DNA from: an uncultured Bacteroidales bacterium
Lineage (GTDB): Bacteria > Bacteroidota > Bacteroidia > Bacteroidales > Paludibacteraceae
Direction of reading: 5' to 3'
Assembly (NCBI GenBank): GCA_946617165.1
Contig: CAMOJP010000005.1
Location: 1 to 45,206 of the forward strand
Length of the DNA: 45,206 bases
In this document: piece by piece, positions 7,766-16,731 of the stretch
Layout: every line of letters begins with the position of its first letter
Numbering within the stretch: position 1 is the first letter of the stretch
Translations under genes and position numbers: made by a program
Notes under the pieces: generated by a model
What the model was told of the DNA's origin: nothing
Seen by the model: only the letters and a program-made list of their open reading frames with translations
The model's database searches: none

Positions 7766-9319
7766 TTTCTCCCATCCGTCGAAGACCTCGGGTCCGTAGG
7801 TATTATCTTCGTCGGGGTTGTGCAATGGTGCCCACAGTTGTGCGAAGAAGGGATTGCGTTTAGCCTCTTTGTCCCATTGCCATGGTCTTGCGTTTTCGTC
7901 ATTATATGGCCATGGGAAGCAATCGGGGCACCAATGTCCTCCGAGCAGGATAAGCCGCGGAGAAGCTTTGAATTTATGTCCTTCAGCGCATTGCCATTCG
8001 AGCTGTGTATCCAAGTCCCCTTGGGTCATAGTTTTAGAAAGGCACTTGCCTCCACGGAACTTCGCCGCGGCCTGCATATCTTTGATATCCAGTTCGTTAA
8101 GCGGTTTCGTCTCGTCGTATCCGTGATTGAGGAGAACGGCATCTTCACTATTGTGCGAGAGGTCCATTTGGCTCCAAGGTTTGATAGCGAGGTAATCTTC
8201 GTACGTTCCGTAATAGGCATGAATACGTTTTTGGCATTTATCGGCGAGTTGCGGATTGTTACGATGTTTGATCCACCACTGTGTTCCGTGCTCTTTGGAC
8301 ATCGCCATGAACCACATAGCAGCTTTGACACAATGGGGGAAGAGTTTGGCGATTTTCGTTTTAGCGGCGAACTTGATTCCCGCGGGGACGGAAGACGCTT
8401 TAGCGAGTTGTCGGAAGTATTCTTTGATAGGCACATTGGCGCGGAAATGCAGGAACGCCTCGAGTTTATCACTGTCGAGGTACCACATGCCGTGGAAATT
8501 GCGCGTTGTGAACCAATTGGAAGAGAATATTTGTTCGGGTTTGGGACATCCTATGGCATCGAGCAGCAGGCACTCAAACTCGTAGTTGGAAATGCGGTAG
8601 TCGGCACCTGAACCGATATTGTAGTAGTTTTTCCAGAACTCGTCCGGTATATTCGGTCTGCAGATTCGTTCGAGCAGTCGTCCGCTATCTTCGACGGTAG
8701 CCCACTCCAAGACTCCCCGGATAGGCACATGGAACATAATCGGGTCGTAGTTTTTGAGGATAGCCGGGTAAAGGATACCGGACTGTCGCAGAGCGACCCA
8801 CGACTTAATGCCGGAATCAGTAATGATACGTTCCGCCCACGCTTTTGTTATACCATAATGGTCATATGCGCTCACGCAGATGGGGTCTCCGGTTCTTCCC
8901 CAGTGGAGCGGTTCCCGTCTGTCGCCCATTTGCGCAACGGAGCCGATATAGACGACTTTAGGTTGTTTATCGTCGGGCTGGGCGAGGACGGCATCGCGAA
9001 TATTCTTAGCGGCAGTGAGATTGGTTTTGCGGGTGGCGTCCGGTCTATAGTCAGCTTGTGGTGAGACCATTCCTCCAACGTGTAGCACGATATCGGCGCC
9101 GTTAACCCCTTTGAGCACGTCGTCGTACTTAGTGAGATCCCCCCAGATGACATTGAGTGCTTCATGTTTGGCGATAAGCGGAGCGAGCAGTTTTTTGTTT
9201 TTTTCGCTGGGTCTCGCCAGAATACGAAGATTATAATGTTCCGGGCGATTGAGTATTTCCATCATCCCCGCCCATCCCATGGTGCCGGTAGCACCTGTCA
9301 AAAAAACAGTTGTTTTCAT
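7763..9319 (-). CDS. Extended SDR / NAD-dependent epimerase with C-terminal zinc-knuckle tail
   Basis: 518 aa. Residues 1 to about 330 are an extended short-chain dehydrogenase: TGATGTMG dinucleotide-binding loop near the N-terminus, and an active-site YGITK following a VYIGS Ser. The usual family length is 300-350, so this protein is much longer. The C-terminal part contains C444-x3-H448 ... C464-P-D-C467, spaced like a treble-clef zinc module (compare DUF4379-type W-C..GH...CP.C), in a Trp-rich context. The substrate cannot be told. It lies between the antiporter and helicase genes, 9 nt below the former. The SDR part is secure; the zinc module is inference. Confidence 0.85.
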   Translation of the reverse strand: MKTTVFLTGATGTMGWAGMMEILNRPEHYNLRILARPSEKNKKLLAPLIAKHEALNVIWGDLTKYDDVLKGVNGADIVLHVGGMVSPQADYRPDATRKTNLTAAKNIRDAVLAQPDDKQPKVVYIGSVAQMGDRREPLHWGRTGDPICVSAYDHYGITKAWAERIITDSGIKSWVALRQSGILYPAILKNYDPIMFHVPIRGVLEWATVEDSGRLLERICRPNIPDEFWKNYYNIGSGADYRISNYEFECLLLDAIGCPKPEQIFSSNWFTTRNFHGMWYLDSDKLEAFLHFRANVPIKEYFRQLAKASSVPAGIKFAAKTKIAKLFPHCVKAAMWFMAMSKEHGTQWWIKHRNNPQLADKCQKRIHAYYGTYEDYLAIKPWSQMDLSHNSEDAVLLNHGYDETKPLNELDIKDMQAAAKFRGGKCLSKTMTQGDLDTQLEWQCAEGHKFKASPRLILLGGHWCPDCFPWPYNDENARPWQWDKEAKRNPFFAQLWAPLHNPDEDNTYGPEVFDGWEK

Positions 9320-9328
9320 ATATGTCTA

Positions 9329-10948
9329 TTATTGTATTTTCTTTTTTCTTCCGTTTTCGACGAGTTTTCTCCATCTCACTTTCATGAAATTCCCTGTATG
9401 TGCGACGAGGTCCATCCACCAGTGCGTCAGAATCTCCGCCTCTTCTTCCTCCATGTCCTGTACAGCCTTTTGGGCATTATTGTCGGAAATGACAAGCAGC
9501 TGGTCGCCGAGTTTGAGTTCGGTTTCTCCAGTGGGGACGAAGAAGGTATCATCTCTTTTAACCATAATAACAAGCGTGTGGGGCTGTATAGTGAGGTCTT
9601 TGAGTTTATTACCTTTACTAAGCAGTTTCTCGTCCACCACTTTTTCCCAAGATGACGACTGTATCTCATCGGGCAAGTCTATATCGAAATAGCGCAGTTT
9701 ATGCTCCGGAGTCTGGGGTGTGACGAGTTTAAGTTTGGATGCGACACTGCCCAAAGTCGTGCCCTGGATAAGCAGACTAATGAGCGTACAAGCGAACACC
9801 ACATTGAAGAGCAAGTCTGATTGCGGGACTTCAGCCGCTTCACACAGTATGGCGAAGATGATAGGCACTGCGCCTTTGAGTCCGACCCAACTGACGAAGA
9901 TGCGGTCATTTTGTTTGAACTGCTTAAACGGCAACAAGCAGAGCCAGACACTGAGAGGACGTGCCACAAAAGTCATGATGAGACTCACTATAAGGCTGAA
10001 AGTCCAGACCTTCCAATCCAGTAAGTCTTTGACGTTAGCCATAAGACCCAACATCAAGAACATGACTAACTGACTAAGCCACGTAAGTCCGTCGAAGAAA
10101 GCCTTGGTCTGACGTTTACGATAGAAGCGGCTGTTACCGATTATAAGTCCTCCCATATAGACTGCGAGATAAGGGTTACCTTGCAGATAATACGTGACGG
10201 AAAAGATAAAGATACACGCTGTGAGGACCATGACCGGATAGAGGCTCTCGTTACTCAGTGCGCCCTTATTGAGCAACCAGATGACGACTTTACCAAAGAT
10301 AAATCCGATAACAGCTCCCATCACCAGTTGGATAAGGATGTTACGGAATATATCAAGCGCATTCAAATCAGTAGTAGGAGAAGTAACGATGGTAATGAGT
10401 GTTATTGTCAGGATATAAGCCATCGGATCATTGGCACCAGATTCCAACTCGAGCAGCGGGCGTAAGTTATGCTTCAGTTTGACATTATTGGTTCGCAAGA
10501 TAGAGAATACACTTGCCGAGTCCGTAGAAGACATAGTAGCCGCCATGAGCAAAGCCGACCAGACAGAGAGAGTAAGCACTCCGTGAATCCACCCGAAGAC
10601 GACCCAAGCCAACAGTCCTGTGATGACACATGTAAGGAAGACCCCGACAGTAGCGAGTGTGATACCAGGAGCGATAACGGGCTGTATGTCGGACACTTTC
10701 GTATCCAATCCGCCGGTAAACAATATGACGCAGAGCGCAATTGTTCCAATCGCCTGTGCGGTAGCGATATTCAGCCCGTAGCCAGAATCCCCTCCGAGCC
10801 AGTTGCCCAATCCGCTTGGTCCGAACAACATTCCGACTATGAGGAAAACCATCAAAGCAGGAACGCCAAACCGATAGCCTATGCGGTCTGTAAAGATACT
10901 GGCAAAGAATAGCAGTGAGAGAACAAGCAGAACAAATTCAACTTGCAT
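9329..10948 (-). CDS. CPA1-family K+/H+ antiporter (NhaP2/CvrA-like) with RCK_C domain
   Basis: Inner-membrane monovalent cation/proton antiporter, 539 aa. About twelve hydrophobic segments span residues 1-390, with the CPA1 SGANDPMAY motif (acidic residue of the ion site) in the middle and a GLKGAVPIIFA segment in a later helix. The cytoplasmic C-terminal part carries an RCK_C/TrkA_C domain (about 415-485, ...TGETELKLGDQLLVIS), which in this family gates transport by ligand binding. K+ rather than Na+ is inferred from the NhaP2-type architecture. It starts 7 nt after the thioredoxin stop and is probably co-transcribed with it. Confidence 0.9.
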   Translation of the reverse strand: MQVEFVLLVLSLLFFASIFTDRIGYRFGVPALMVFLIVGMLFGPSGLGNWLGGDSGYGLNIATAQAIGTIALCVILFTGGLDTKVSDIQPVIAPGITLATVGVFLTCVITGLLAWVVFGWIHGVLTLSVWSALLMAATMSSTDSASVFSILRTNNVKLKHNLRPLLELESGANDPMAYILTITLITIVTSPTTDLNALDIFRNILIQLVMGAVIGFIFGKVVIWLLNKGALSNESLYPVMVLTACIFIFSVTYYLQGNPYLAVYMGGLIIGNSRFYRKRQTKAFFDGLTWLSQLVMFLMLGLMANVKDLLDWKVWTFSLIVSLIMTFVARPLSVWLCLLPFKQFKQNDRIFVSWVGLKGAVPIIFAILCEAAEVPQSDLLFNVVFACTLISLLIQGTTLGSVASKLKLVTPQTPEHKLRYFDIDLPDEIQSSSWEKVVDEKLLSKGNKLKDLTIQPHTLVIMVKRDDTFFVPTGETELKLGDQLLVISDNNAQKAVQDMEEEEAEILTHWWMDLVAHTGNFMKVRWRKLVENGRKKKIQ

Positions 10949-10955
10949 AGACAGA

Positions 10956-11372
10956 TTACTTTAAGAGATGCTCGTCAATTATATCAGCAATATCCTGTTT
11001 TGCCTGCAGTCCGATTTGCATAATGGGTCTTTCCTTAGCCGGAATATAAAGGATACGCGGGAAACTTGTAATTTGGAAGGCTTGGGCAATTTCCGTTTCT
11101 TTCTCCACATCAATTTTGTAGAAATAGACTTTTCCTGCATAATCTTTGGCGAGTTGTTCCATGACGGGCGCCAGCATCTTACATGGTCCGCACCATGTGG
11201 TATAGAAGTCAATAACGCAGGGTTTGTCGCCGAGATATTTCCATTCTCTCTCGGTAGTGTAATTGAACACTTTTTGTTTAAACTGCTCAGTCGTGATATA
11301 GTTAACGCTTTGAGCATTAGCGGTCCAAGCGAGTGCAATCGCGAAGACCAATAAGATGAATTTTCGTTGCAT
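10956..11372 (-). CDS. Periplasmic thioredoxin-fold protein
   Basis: 138 aa. Signal peptide at residues 1-20 (MQRKFILLVF...ANA/Q), then a thioredoxin domain with active site WCGPC (Cys61, Cys64) and a cis-Pro in SFPRILY. Predicted to be exported and to act in disulfide reduction or exchange in the periplasm. The frame is open back to a TTG at 11393, but that codon overlaps the -7 box, so ATG 11372 is chosen. First gene of a four-gene minus-strand operon. The partner is not identifiable. Confidence 0.9.
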   Translation of the reverse strand: MQRKFILLVFAIALAWTANAQSVNYITTEQFKQKVFNYTTEREWKYLGDKPCVIDFYTTWCGPCKMLAPVMEQLAKDYAGKVYFYKIDVEKETEIAQAFQITSFPRILYIPAKERPIMQIGLQAKQDIADIIDEHLLK

Positions 11373-11390
11373 AATACTCGAATTTGGCTG

Positions 11391-11422
11391 CAAAGGTAGT
11401 GTTTTTTTTGCATATATACAAG
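11391..11422 (-). promoter_or_regulatory. Promoter for the thioredoxin-antiporter-epimerase-helicase operon
   Basis: Minus strand: -33 CTTG (11419-11422), 20-bp spacer, -7 TACCTTTG (11391-11398), then CAGCC. Interleaved with the divergent aroB promoter in the same geometry as at 5983-6030. Confidence 0.75.
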
Positions 11423-11438
11423 AATTGTTGTACTTTTG
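11407..11438 (+). promoter_or_regulatory. Promoter for aroB
   Basis: -33 TTTG (11407-11410, followed by CATATATA), 20-bp spacer, -7 TACTTTTG (11431-11438), then CAGCG. It gives an expected leader of about 20 nt before ATG 11466. Confidence 0.82.
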
Positions 11439-11465
11439 CAGCGTTTTTATTAAAAAAAGGTATTT

Positions 11466-12449
11466 ATGGATGCCGAATTAGAATCAATTTTGGCTCAATA
11501 CGACAGCAATCAGATATTTGTTATCTGCAGCTCAAGGTCAGCACAACCTCTGCTGTATCCCACTTTTCAGTTAGAAGACGGCGAGGCAGCCAAGAGTTTG
11601 GCGATGGCAGAGGAACTGTGGAAGTGGCTGACGGAACACGATGCCACTCGCAAGGCACTACTGATTAATATAGGCGGAGGAACGGTTTGTGATTTGGGTG
11701 GATTTGTCGCCGCCACCTATCTCCGCGGTATAGACTACATCAATATTCCAACAACCTTATTAGCAATGGTCGATGCGTCCATAGGCGGCAAGACCGGCAT
11801 TAATTTAGGCGGGTTGAAGAACCGAGTCGGTGCATTTTATCCTCCTAAGGCGGTGCTTACAGACATGCGATATTTGGAGACTTTACCTCCGGAAGAAATT
11901 CTATCCGGTTACGGTGAGATTTTAAAGTGCGGTTTATTAGAAGGGCGCGCTGTATTTGGGCAAGCGGCGCAAAGCCTGGAGGATTTCATGAATGGCAGTC
12001 AAGAAGCTGTTTCTATGAAAGTTATAACCTCAGCCCGCGCTTACAAAGAGCATATTGTAGCATCAGATCCCCGAGAGGACGGATTGCGAAAAGTGTTGAA
12101 CTTCGGTCATACGGCAGGGCATGCGCTGGAGGAGAAGACGCATGCCAGACACGGTTATAGCGTCATGTGGGGCATGATTATAGAGGTTTATTTGAGTGTA
12201 ATCAAATTAGGTTTTCCGAAAGAAATTTTGACTTGTTTGAATCAGTTAATGCTGAGTTATTACGGTCGCCCCTCATGCAATTGCAAGGAGCAGGATGAAT
12301 TAGTTTCGCTTATGCGCAAAGACAAGAAGAACGCTCAAGCGAATGCTATCAATTTCACGTTGCTCCGCCAGCCCGGTGAACCGCTAATCAATCAAGTTGC
12401 GACGGATAATGAAATCAGAGAGGGAATAGAGTATCTATTCAGTTTATAA
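11466..12449 (+). CDS. aroB: 3-dehydroquinate synthase
   Basis: Second step of the shikimate pathway: NAD- and metal-dependent cyclisation of DAHP to 3-dehydroquinate. 327 aa, somewhat short at the N-terminus compared with the usual 350-360. NAD-site GGGTVCDLGGF, then TTLLAMVDASIGGKTGIN, the metal-ligand Glu in SGYGEILKCG, and FGHTAGHALE plus a later HG for the metal site are all present. The promoter and ATG position fix the start, so the short N-terminus looks genuine. It precedes acpP but has its own promoter. Confidence 0.95.
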   Translation: MDAELESILAQYDSNQIFVICSSRSAQPLLYPTFQLEDGEAAKSLAMAEELWKWLTEHDATRKALLINIGGGTVCDLGGFVAATYLRGIDYINIPTTLLAMVDASIGGKTGINLGGLKNRVGAFYPPKAVLTDMRYLETLPPEEILSGYGEILKCGLLEGRAVFGQAAQSLEDFMNGSQEAVSMKVITSARAYKEHIVASDPREDGLRKVLNFGHTAGHALEEKTHARHGYSVMWGMIIEVYLSVIKLGFPKEILTCLNQLMLSYYGRPSCNCKEQDELVSLMRKDKKNAQANAINFTLLRQPGEPLINQVATDNEIREGIEYLFSL

Positions 12450-12510
12450 AATCAAATTCGCCAAGTTCGGGTTACAAAATGTATCTTTTTAGAAGAAAAA
12501 TTCATAAAAA

Positions 12511-12542
12511 TTTGCATATATAAAAAAAATGCAGTACTTTTG
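12511..12542 (+). promoter_or_regulatory. Promoter for the acpP-fabF operon
   Basis: -33 TTTG (12511-12514, followed by CATATATA), 20-bp spacer, -7 TACTTTTG (12535-12542), then CAGCCG. The leader to ATG 12628 is about 80 nt, longer than for most genes here, and contains a small GTGC/GCAC hairpin near 12558-12572. Confidence 0.85.
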
Positions 12543-12627
12543 CAGCCGAATTTGTATTGTGCGTAGTAAGCACTATGCCGTACAAGTGTTATGGAAGGAA
12601 AAATTATTAACATTAAATTATACGATT

Positions 12628-12864
12628 ATGTCAGAAATTGAATCTAAAGTAAAAGCCATCATTGTTGACAAGCTGGGTGTTGAAGAATCTCAAGTTACTA
12701 TGGATGCAAGCTTTGCAGCCGATTTAAACGCAGACTCTCTGGATACTGTTGAGTTGATTATGGAGTTTGAGAAAGAGTTCAACATTACTATTCCAGACGA
12801 GGACACTCAGAAGATTTCGACAGTAGGTGACGCAGTAGCTTACATTGAGAAAGCTTGCGCTTAA
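12628..12864 (+). CDS. acpP: Acyl carrier protein
   Basis: 78-aa acidic carrier of fatty-acid synthesis. The phosphopantetheine attachment site is Ser37 in ADSLDTVEL. Length and helix pattern are standard. The frame is open back to 12529 but that region holds the promoter, so ATG 12628 (MSEIESKVK) is the start. Followed by fabF, the usual pairing; an 11-bp inverted repeat lies between them. Confidence 0.97.
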   Translation: MSEIESKVKAIIVDKLGVEESQVTMDASFAADLNADSLDTVELIMEFEKEFNITIPDEDTQKISTVGDAVAYIEKACA

Positions 12865-12885
12865 TCTAAGTAAAAGAAATAGCAC

Positions 12886-12919
12886 TTTACGAGTTTGCGG
12901 GTGACTGTAAACTCGTAAA
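12886..12919 (+). promoter_or_regulatory. Perfect inverted repeat between acpP and fabF
   Basis: TTTACGAGTTT (12886-12896) and AAACTCGTAAA (12909-12919) are perfect complements around a 12-nt loop. There is no U run after it, so it is not a classical terminator. It could be a 3' stability or processing stem that raises acpP over fabF mRNA, or a protein-binding palindrome. Confidence 0.6.
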
Positions 12920-12934
12920 TTGTACAATAATGTT

Positions 12935-14194
12935 ATGGAATTAAGACGAGTAGTTGTTACAGGTTTGGGTGCAGTTACGCCGATTGGCAATGATGTTCCC
13001 ACCATGTGGAAGAATATGATATCCGGTGTGAGTGGCGCCGGTATGATTACCCAATTTGACGTGTCATCGTTTCGTTCGCAATTTGCCTGTGAGGTAAAGG
13101 ATTTTGATTTTTCCCCGATTATGGATGCGAAGGAAGCGCGTCGTTTAGACCGTTATTCTCAGTTTTCTGTATATGTAGCGAAAGAGGCCATAACAGATTC
13201 TGCTATAGATTTAGAGAAGACGGACAAGAGTCGTATTGGTGTTATTTGGGGTAGCGGCATGGGTGGACTGCGCAGTTTTGAAGACGGTGTTTCCGAATTT
13301 GCGACCGGTGACGGTACTCCGCATTATAATCCTTTTTTTATACCGAAGGCATTGCACAGTATGGGTGTCGGTCATATCTCATTAGAGTTTGGTTTGACTG
13401 GTCCTTCGTTTATAGTATCGTCTGCATGTTCGAGTTCATCTCACGCGATAGGTCAAGCATTTGATGCTATCCGTTTAGGTCGAGCGGATATTGTTTTGAC
13501 AGGTGGTGCAGATGCAGATATTCGTCCTTCCGGTATCGGAGGTTTCAATGCGATGCGCGCCATATCGACCCGCAATGAGAGTCCCGAGACGGCAAGTCGT
13601 CCATTTTCCAAGTCCCGTGACGGTTTTGTGTTGGGTGAGGGCGGTGCTTGTTTGATATTGGAAGAATATGAGCATGCCAAAGCTCGCGGTGCCAAGATTT
13701 ATGCAGAAGTAGTAGGTGCCGGTGCATCCGCAGATGCCTATCACATGACTGCTCCTGATCCTGAGGGAAAAGGGGCTATCAGCGTGATGAAGACCGCATT
13801 AGCCGATGCCGGTATTGGTCCGGAATCAATAGATTACATCAACACTCACGGCACCTCGACTCCTCTTGGTGACATAGCAGAGCTGAATGCTATTCGCAGC
13901 GTGTTTGGCGAGCATGTATATGACATGAATCTGGACTCTACGAAGTCCATGACAGGTCATCTAGTCGGCGCAGCAGGTGCTATAGAGGCCGTAGCCTGCG
14001 TAAAGGCTTTGGAGACGGGCATTATCCCTCCAACCATCAACCATGCGGACGATGACGAGGACGAGAAGATTGATTATAAAATCAACTACACATTCAATAA
14101 AGCCCAACATCGTGACATTCACTATGCGTTGTCGAACAACTTCGGTTTTGGCGGTTTGAATGCGTGCCTGATATTTAAGAAAGCAGAAGAATAA
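12935..14194 (+). CDS. fabF: 3-oxoacyl-ACP synthase II
   Basis: Elongating ketosynthase that condenses acyl-ACP with malonyl-ACP. 419 aa. Catalytic triad visible as Cys165 (SSACSSSSHA), His305 (NTHGTSTPLGD) and His342 (MTGHLVGAAGA), with Lys337 just before. The C-terminal NNFGFGGLNACLIF is standard. ATG 12935 (MELRRVVVTGLG) is the family start; the upstream in-frame TTG at 12920 overlaps the inverted repeat and is not needed. Acts with the ACP encoded just upstream. Confidence 0.97.
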   Translation: MELRRVVVTGLGAVTPIGNDVPTMWKNMISGVSGAGMITQFDVSSFRSQFACEVKDFDFSPIMDAKEARRLDRYSQFSVYVAKEAITDSAIDLEKTDKSRIGVIWGSGMGGLRSFEDGVSEFATGDGTPHYNPFFIPKALHSMGVGHISLEFGLTGPSFIVSSACSSSSHAIGQAFDAIRLGRADIVLTGGADADIRPSGIGGFNAMRAISTRNESPETASRPFSKSRDGFVLGEGGACLILEEYEHAKARGAKIYAEVVGAGASADAYHMTAPDPEGKGAISVMKTALADAGIGPESIDYINTHGTSTPLGDIAELNAIRSVFGEHVYDMNLDSTKSMTGHLVGAAGAIEAVACVKALETGIIPPTINHADDDEDEKIDYKINYTFNKAQHRDIHYALSNNFGFGGLNACLIFKKAEE

Positions 14195-14195
14195 G

Positions 14196-14210
14196 CCGAT
14201 ATTGTATCGG
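14196..14210 (+). promoter_or_regulatory. Small hairpin after fabF
   Basis: CCGATA / TATCGG with a 3-nt loop directly after the fabF stop, followed by a T-rich but not pure U stretch. It may be a weak attenuator or 3' end stem; weak evidence. Confidence 0.35.
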
Positions 14211-14241
14211 TAATTTGTTAAATATTAAATTTTAAGGTATT

Positions 14242-14439
14242 ATGATTACAAGTAAGATTGGCGAGAATGCCGGTTTAGTATGGTCTGCATTACAGAACGG
14301 CGCTCTTGCTCAAAAAGCTCTCAAGAAAGCAACAAAGTTGAAAGATGCAGAGCTGAACATGGCTCTCGGTTGGTTAGCCCGCGAAGGCAAAATTGCCTTT
14401 GACGTACAAGAGGCTGACACTGTTATTTCGTTACAATAA
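14242..14439 (+). CDS. Small winged-helix protein (DUF2582-like)
   Basis: 65 aa, a single compact winged helix-turn-helix fold: MITSKIGENAGLVWSAL..., then LGWLAREGKIAF and a short wing. This is the winged-helix family found alone in many Bacteroidota (DUF2582-like). DNA-binding is assumed from the fold; target unknown. It lies 47 nt after fabF and 18 nt before asd, in the same direction, with no promoter of its own visible. Confidence 0.8.
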   Translation: MITSKIGENAGLVWSALQNGALAQKALKKATKLKDAELNMALGWLAREGKIAFDVQEADTVISLQ

Positions 14440-14457
14440 TCATTAATTGTTACGACA

Positions 14458-15459
14458 ATGGTAGTAGCGATAGTGGGCGCATCAGGCGCCGTAGGTCAAG
14501 AGTTGTTGAAGGTGCTTTCAGAGCGTCACTTTCCTGTTACCGAACTTCGTTTATTCGGTTCCGTGCGTAGCGCCGGGACCGAATATTCTTTCAACGGGGA
14601 CAAGTACATTGTTCAAAAATTGAAGCACGGTGATGCCTTTCGAGGAGTAGATATCGCATTTACATCTGCAGGGGCTTCCGTTTCTCGCGAATACTGGGAA
14701 GACATCACTCGTTATGGTGCGATAATGATTGACAACTCCAGTGCTTTCCGCATGGATGCGGATGTGCCATTGGTTGTGCCCGAAGTGAATGCCGCCGATG
14801 CCTTATCACATCCTCGCGGCATTATAGCAAACCCCAACTGTACGACTATTCAAATGGTAGTAGCCCTTCAAGCTATTGAGCAATTGAGTCATATCAAGCG
14901 TGTTCACGTATCGACCTATCAAGCAGCATCGGGTGCCGGAGCTCAAGCGATGAAAGAGTTAGAGACCCAATATCGTCAGGTTCTTGCCGGTGAAGAGGTG
15001 ACTGTCAATAAGTTTGCCTACCAGTTGGCATATAATCTCATTCCCCAGATAGACGTATTTACCGACAATGACTATACGAAGGAAGAGATGAAGATGTTCA
15101 ACGAGACACGCAAGATTATGCACTCGGATATCCAAGTAAGTGCTACTTGCGTTCGTGTTCCTTCCCTTCGTGCTCACAGCGAGAGTATATGGCTTGAAAC
15201 CGAACAACCTATTAGTGCTGAACAAGCCAAAGAAGCATTCCGAAACGGAACAGGATGCGAACTGATGGACGATCCTGCCAACAAGAAATATCCGATGCCT
15301 CTTTTCCTCAGCGGAACGGACAAGGTGTATATAGGTCGTGTCCGCGAAGATATCAGTTGTCCTAACGGTCTGACTTTCTGGTGCGTAGGAGATCAGATAC
15401 GAAAGGGGGCAGCCCTGAATGCCGTACAAATAGCAGAATATTTAATAAGCAATCAATAA
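14458..15459 (+). CDS. asd: Aspartate-semialdehyde dehydrogenase
   Basis: NADPH-dependent reduction of aspartyl phosphate to aspartate semialdehyde, the branch point to lysine/diaminopimelate, threonine and methionine. 333 aa. GASGAVGQ nucleotide loop at the N-terminus, catalytic Cys128 in NPNCTT, substrate-site residues in [12 protein letters not shown]. Start ATG 14458 ([10 protein letters not shown]) is at the family position. It lies in a long plus-strand run of genes from acpP to trmD. Confidence 0.96.
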   Translation: MVVAIVGASGAVGQELLKVLSERHFPVTELRLFGSVRSAGTEYSFNGDKYIVQKLKHGDAFRGVDIAFTSAGASVSREYWEDITRYGAIMIDNSSAFRMDADVPLVVPEVNAADALSHPRGIIANPNCTTIQMVVALQAIEQLSHIKRVHVSTYQAASGAGAQAMKELETQYRQVLAGEEVTVNKFAYQLAYNLIPQIDVFTDNDYTKEEMKMFNETRKIMHSDIQVSATCVRVPSLRAHSESIWLETEQPISAEQAKEAFRNGTGCELMDDPANKKYPMPLFLSGTDKVYIGRVREDISCPNGLTFWCVGDQIRKGAALNAVQIAEYLISNQ

Positions 15460-15486
15460 GTTACGAAGAACGAACCAATCAATATA

Positions 15487-16731
15487 ATGGCTCCGGTCGG
15501 CTGTTGGGAGAGCCTTACCGCCGCGATAGAGGCAGGTGCTAATAGTGTGTATTTCGGGATAGAGCACCTGAATATGCGTGCCCGTTCATCCGCTAATTTT
15601 ACGACAGCTGATTTGCACAAGATAGTTGCTATATGCCGCGAAGCCGGTGTACAGACCTACTTAACACTTAATACGGTGATGTATCCTGAGGATTTGCCGT
15701 TGATGCGAACCATAGTGGATAACGCCAAGCAAGCCGGTATAACAGCGATTATCGCCAGCGATATAGCCGTTTTGCAATATGCGCATGAACAAGGTGTAGA
15801 AGTACATCTGTCCACGCAACTGAATATCTCCAATACCGAGGCTTTGCGTTTCTACGCACAGTTTGCCGATACGGTTGTGCTGGCGCGCGAACTGAATATC
15901 GAGCAGGTGGCGTCTATTCATCGCGATATTGTGGAGCAACATATCTGCGGACCGAAAGGCGAATTGATACAGATAGAGATGTTCTGTCACGGAGCTCTCT
16001 GCATGGCTGTCAGCGGTAAATGTTATCTGAGTTTGAATAATCTGGGTGCAAGTGCAAACCGTGGAGCATGTATGCAGGTTTGCCGCAGAGGGTATATTGT
16101 TAAGGACAAGGAGTCAGAGCTTGAGTTAGAGGTGGATAATCAATATATCATGTCTCCGAAAGACTTGAAGACTATCGGTTTTTTGAATAAGCTGTTAGAT
16201 GCCGGCGTACGCATTCTTAAGATTGAAGGGCGTGCTCGTGGTCCCGAATATGTTCAGACAGTTGTATCCTGCTATAAAGAAGCTGTCACTGCATGGCAAA
16301 AAGGCGAATACAATCAAGACGATATAATCACGTCGAAGATAGAAGACTGGAACACCCGTTTAGCTCGTGTATTCAATCGTGGTTTCTGGGACGGTTATTA
16401 TCAAGGTCAGCGTTTGGGCGAGTGGACTCATCATTACGGCAGTTTAGCCACGCGCAAGAAAGTGTATGCGGGAAGATGCACCAATTTCTTTAAGAATATC
16501 AGCGTAGCAGAATTTCAGTTGGAAGCTATTCCTGAACTCAAGGAGGGTGACGAACTTCTCATTACCGGCGAGACGACGGGTGTATATGAAACTATTGCGC
16601 ATAATATCCACAACGATGCACAACAGGTTACTTCGCAAGTTAAACAAGGAGAGTTGTTTGCTCTTAAGACCGACAAGATACTGCATCGAGGCGACAAACT
16701 ATATAAAATGGTAATGCAAGTACATGGATAA
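15487..16731 (+). CDS. Peptidase U32-family tRNA hydroxylase (TrhP/YegQ-like)
   Basis: 414 aa. The U32 signature is present (EMFCHGALCMAVSGKCYLS with following Cys residues, ...GACMQVCRR), the four cysteines expected for an Fe-S site in TrhP/RlhA-type enzymes. The N-terminal MAPVGCWESLTAAIEAGANSVYFG is typical. Family members hydroxylate tRNA U34 (TrhP, ho5U) or 23S rRNA (RlhA); the shorter length favours TrhP. ATG 15487 is the only near start. The codons above it run in the same frame as asd, separated by the asd stop. It overlaps the next gene by 8 nt. Confidence 0.88.
   Translation: MAPVGCWESLTAAIEAGANSVYFGIEHLNMRARSSANFTTADLHKIVAICREAGVQTYLTLNTVMYPEDLPLMRTIVDNAKQAGITAIIASDIAVLQYAHEQGVEVHLSTQLNISNTEALRFYAQFADTVVLARELNIEQVASIHRDIVEQHICGPKGELIQIEMFCHGALCMAVSGKCYLSLNNLGASANRGACMQVCRRGYIVKDKESELELEVDNQYIMSPKDLKTIGFLNKLLDAGVRILKIEGRARGPEYVQTVVSCYKEAVTAWQKGEYNQDDIITSKIEDWNTRLARVFNRGFWDGYYQGQRLGEWTHHYGSLATRKKVYAGRCTNFFKNISVAEFQLEAIPELKEGDELLITGETTGVYETIAHNIHNDAQQVTSQVKQGELFALKTDKILHRGDKLYKMVMQVHG

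Noticed and set aside
7820..8611. Plus-strand 263-aa ORF
   Set aside because: Antisense shadow of the epimerase gene; no domain recognised.
12529..12627. N-terminal extension of ACP
   Set aside because: Begins inside the promoter; ACP is a fixed-size protein starting at 12628.
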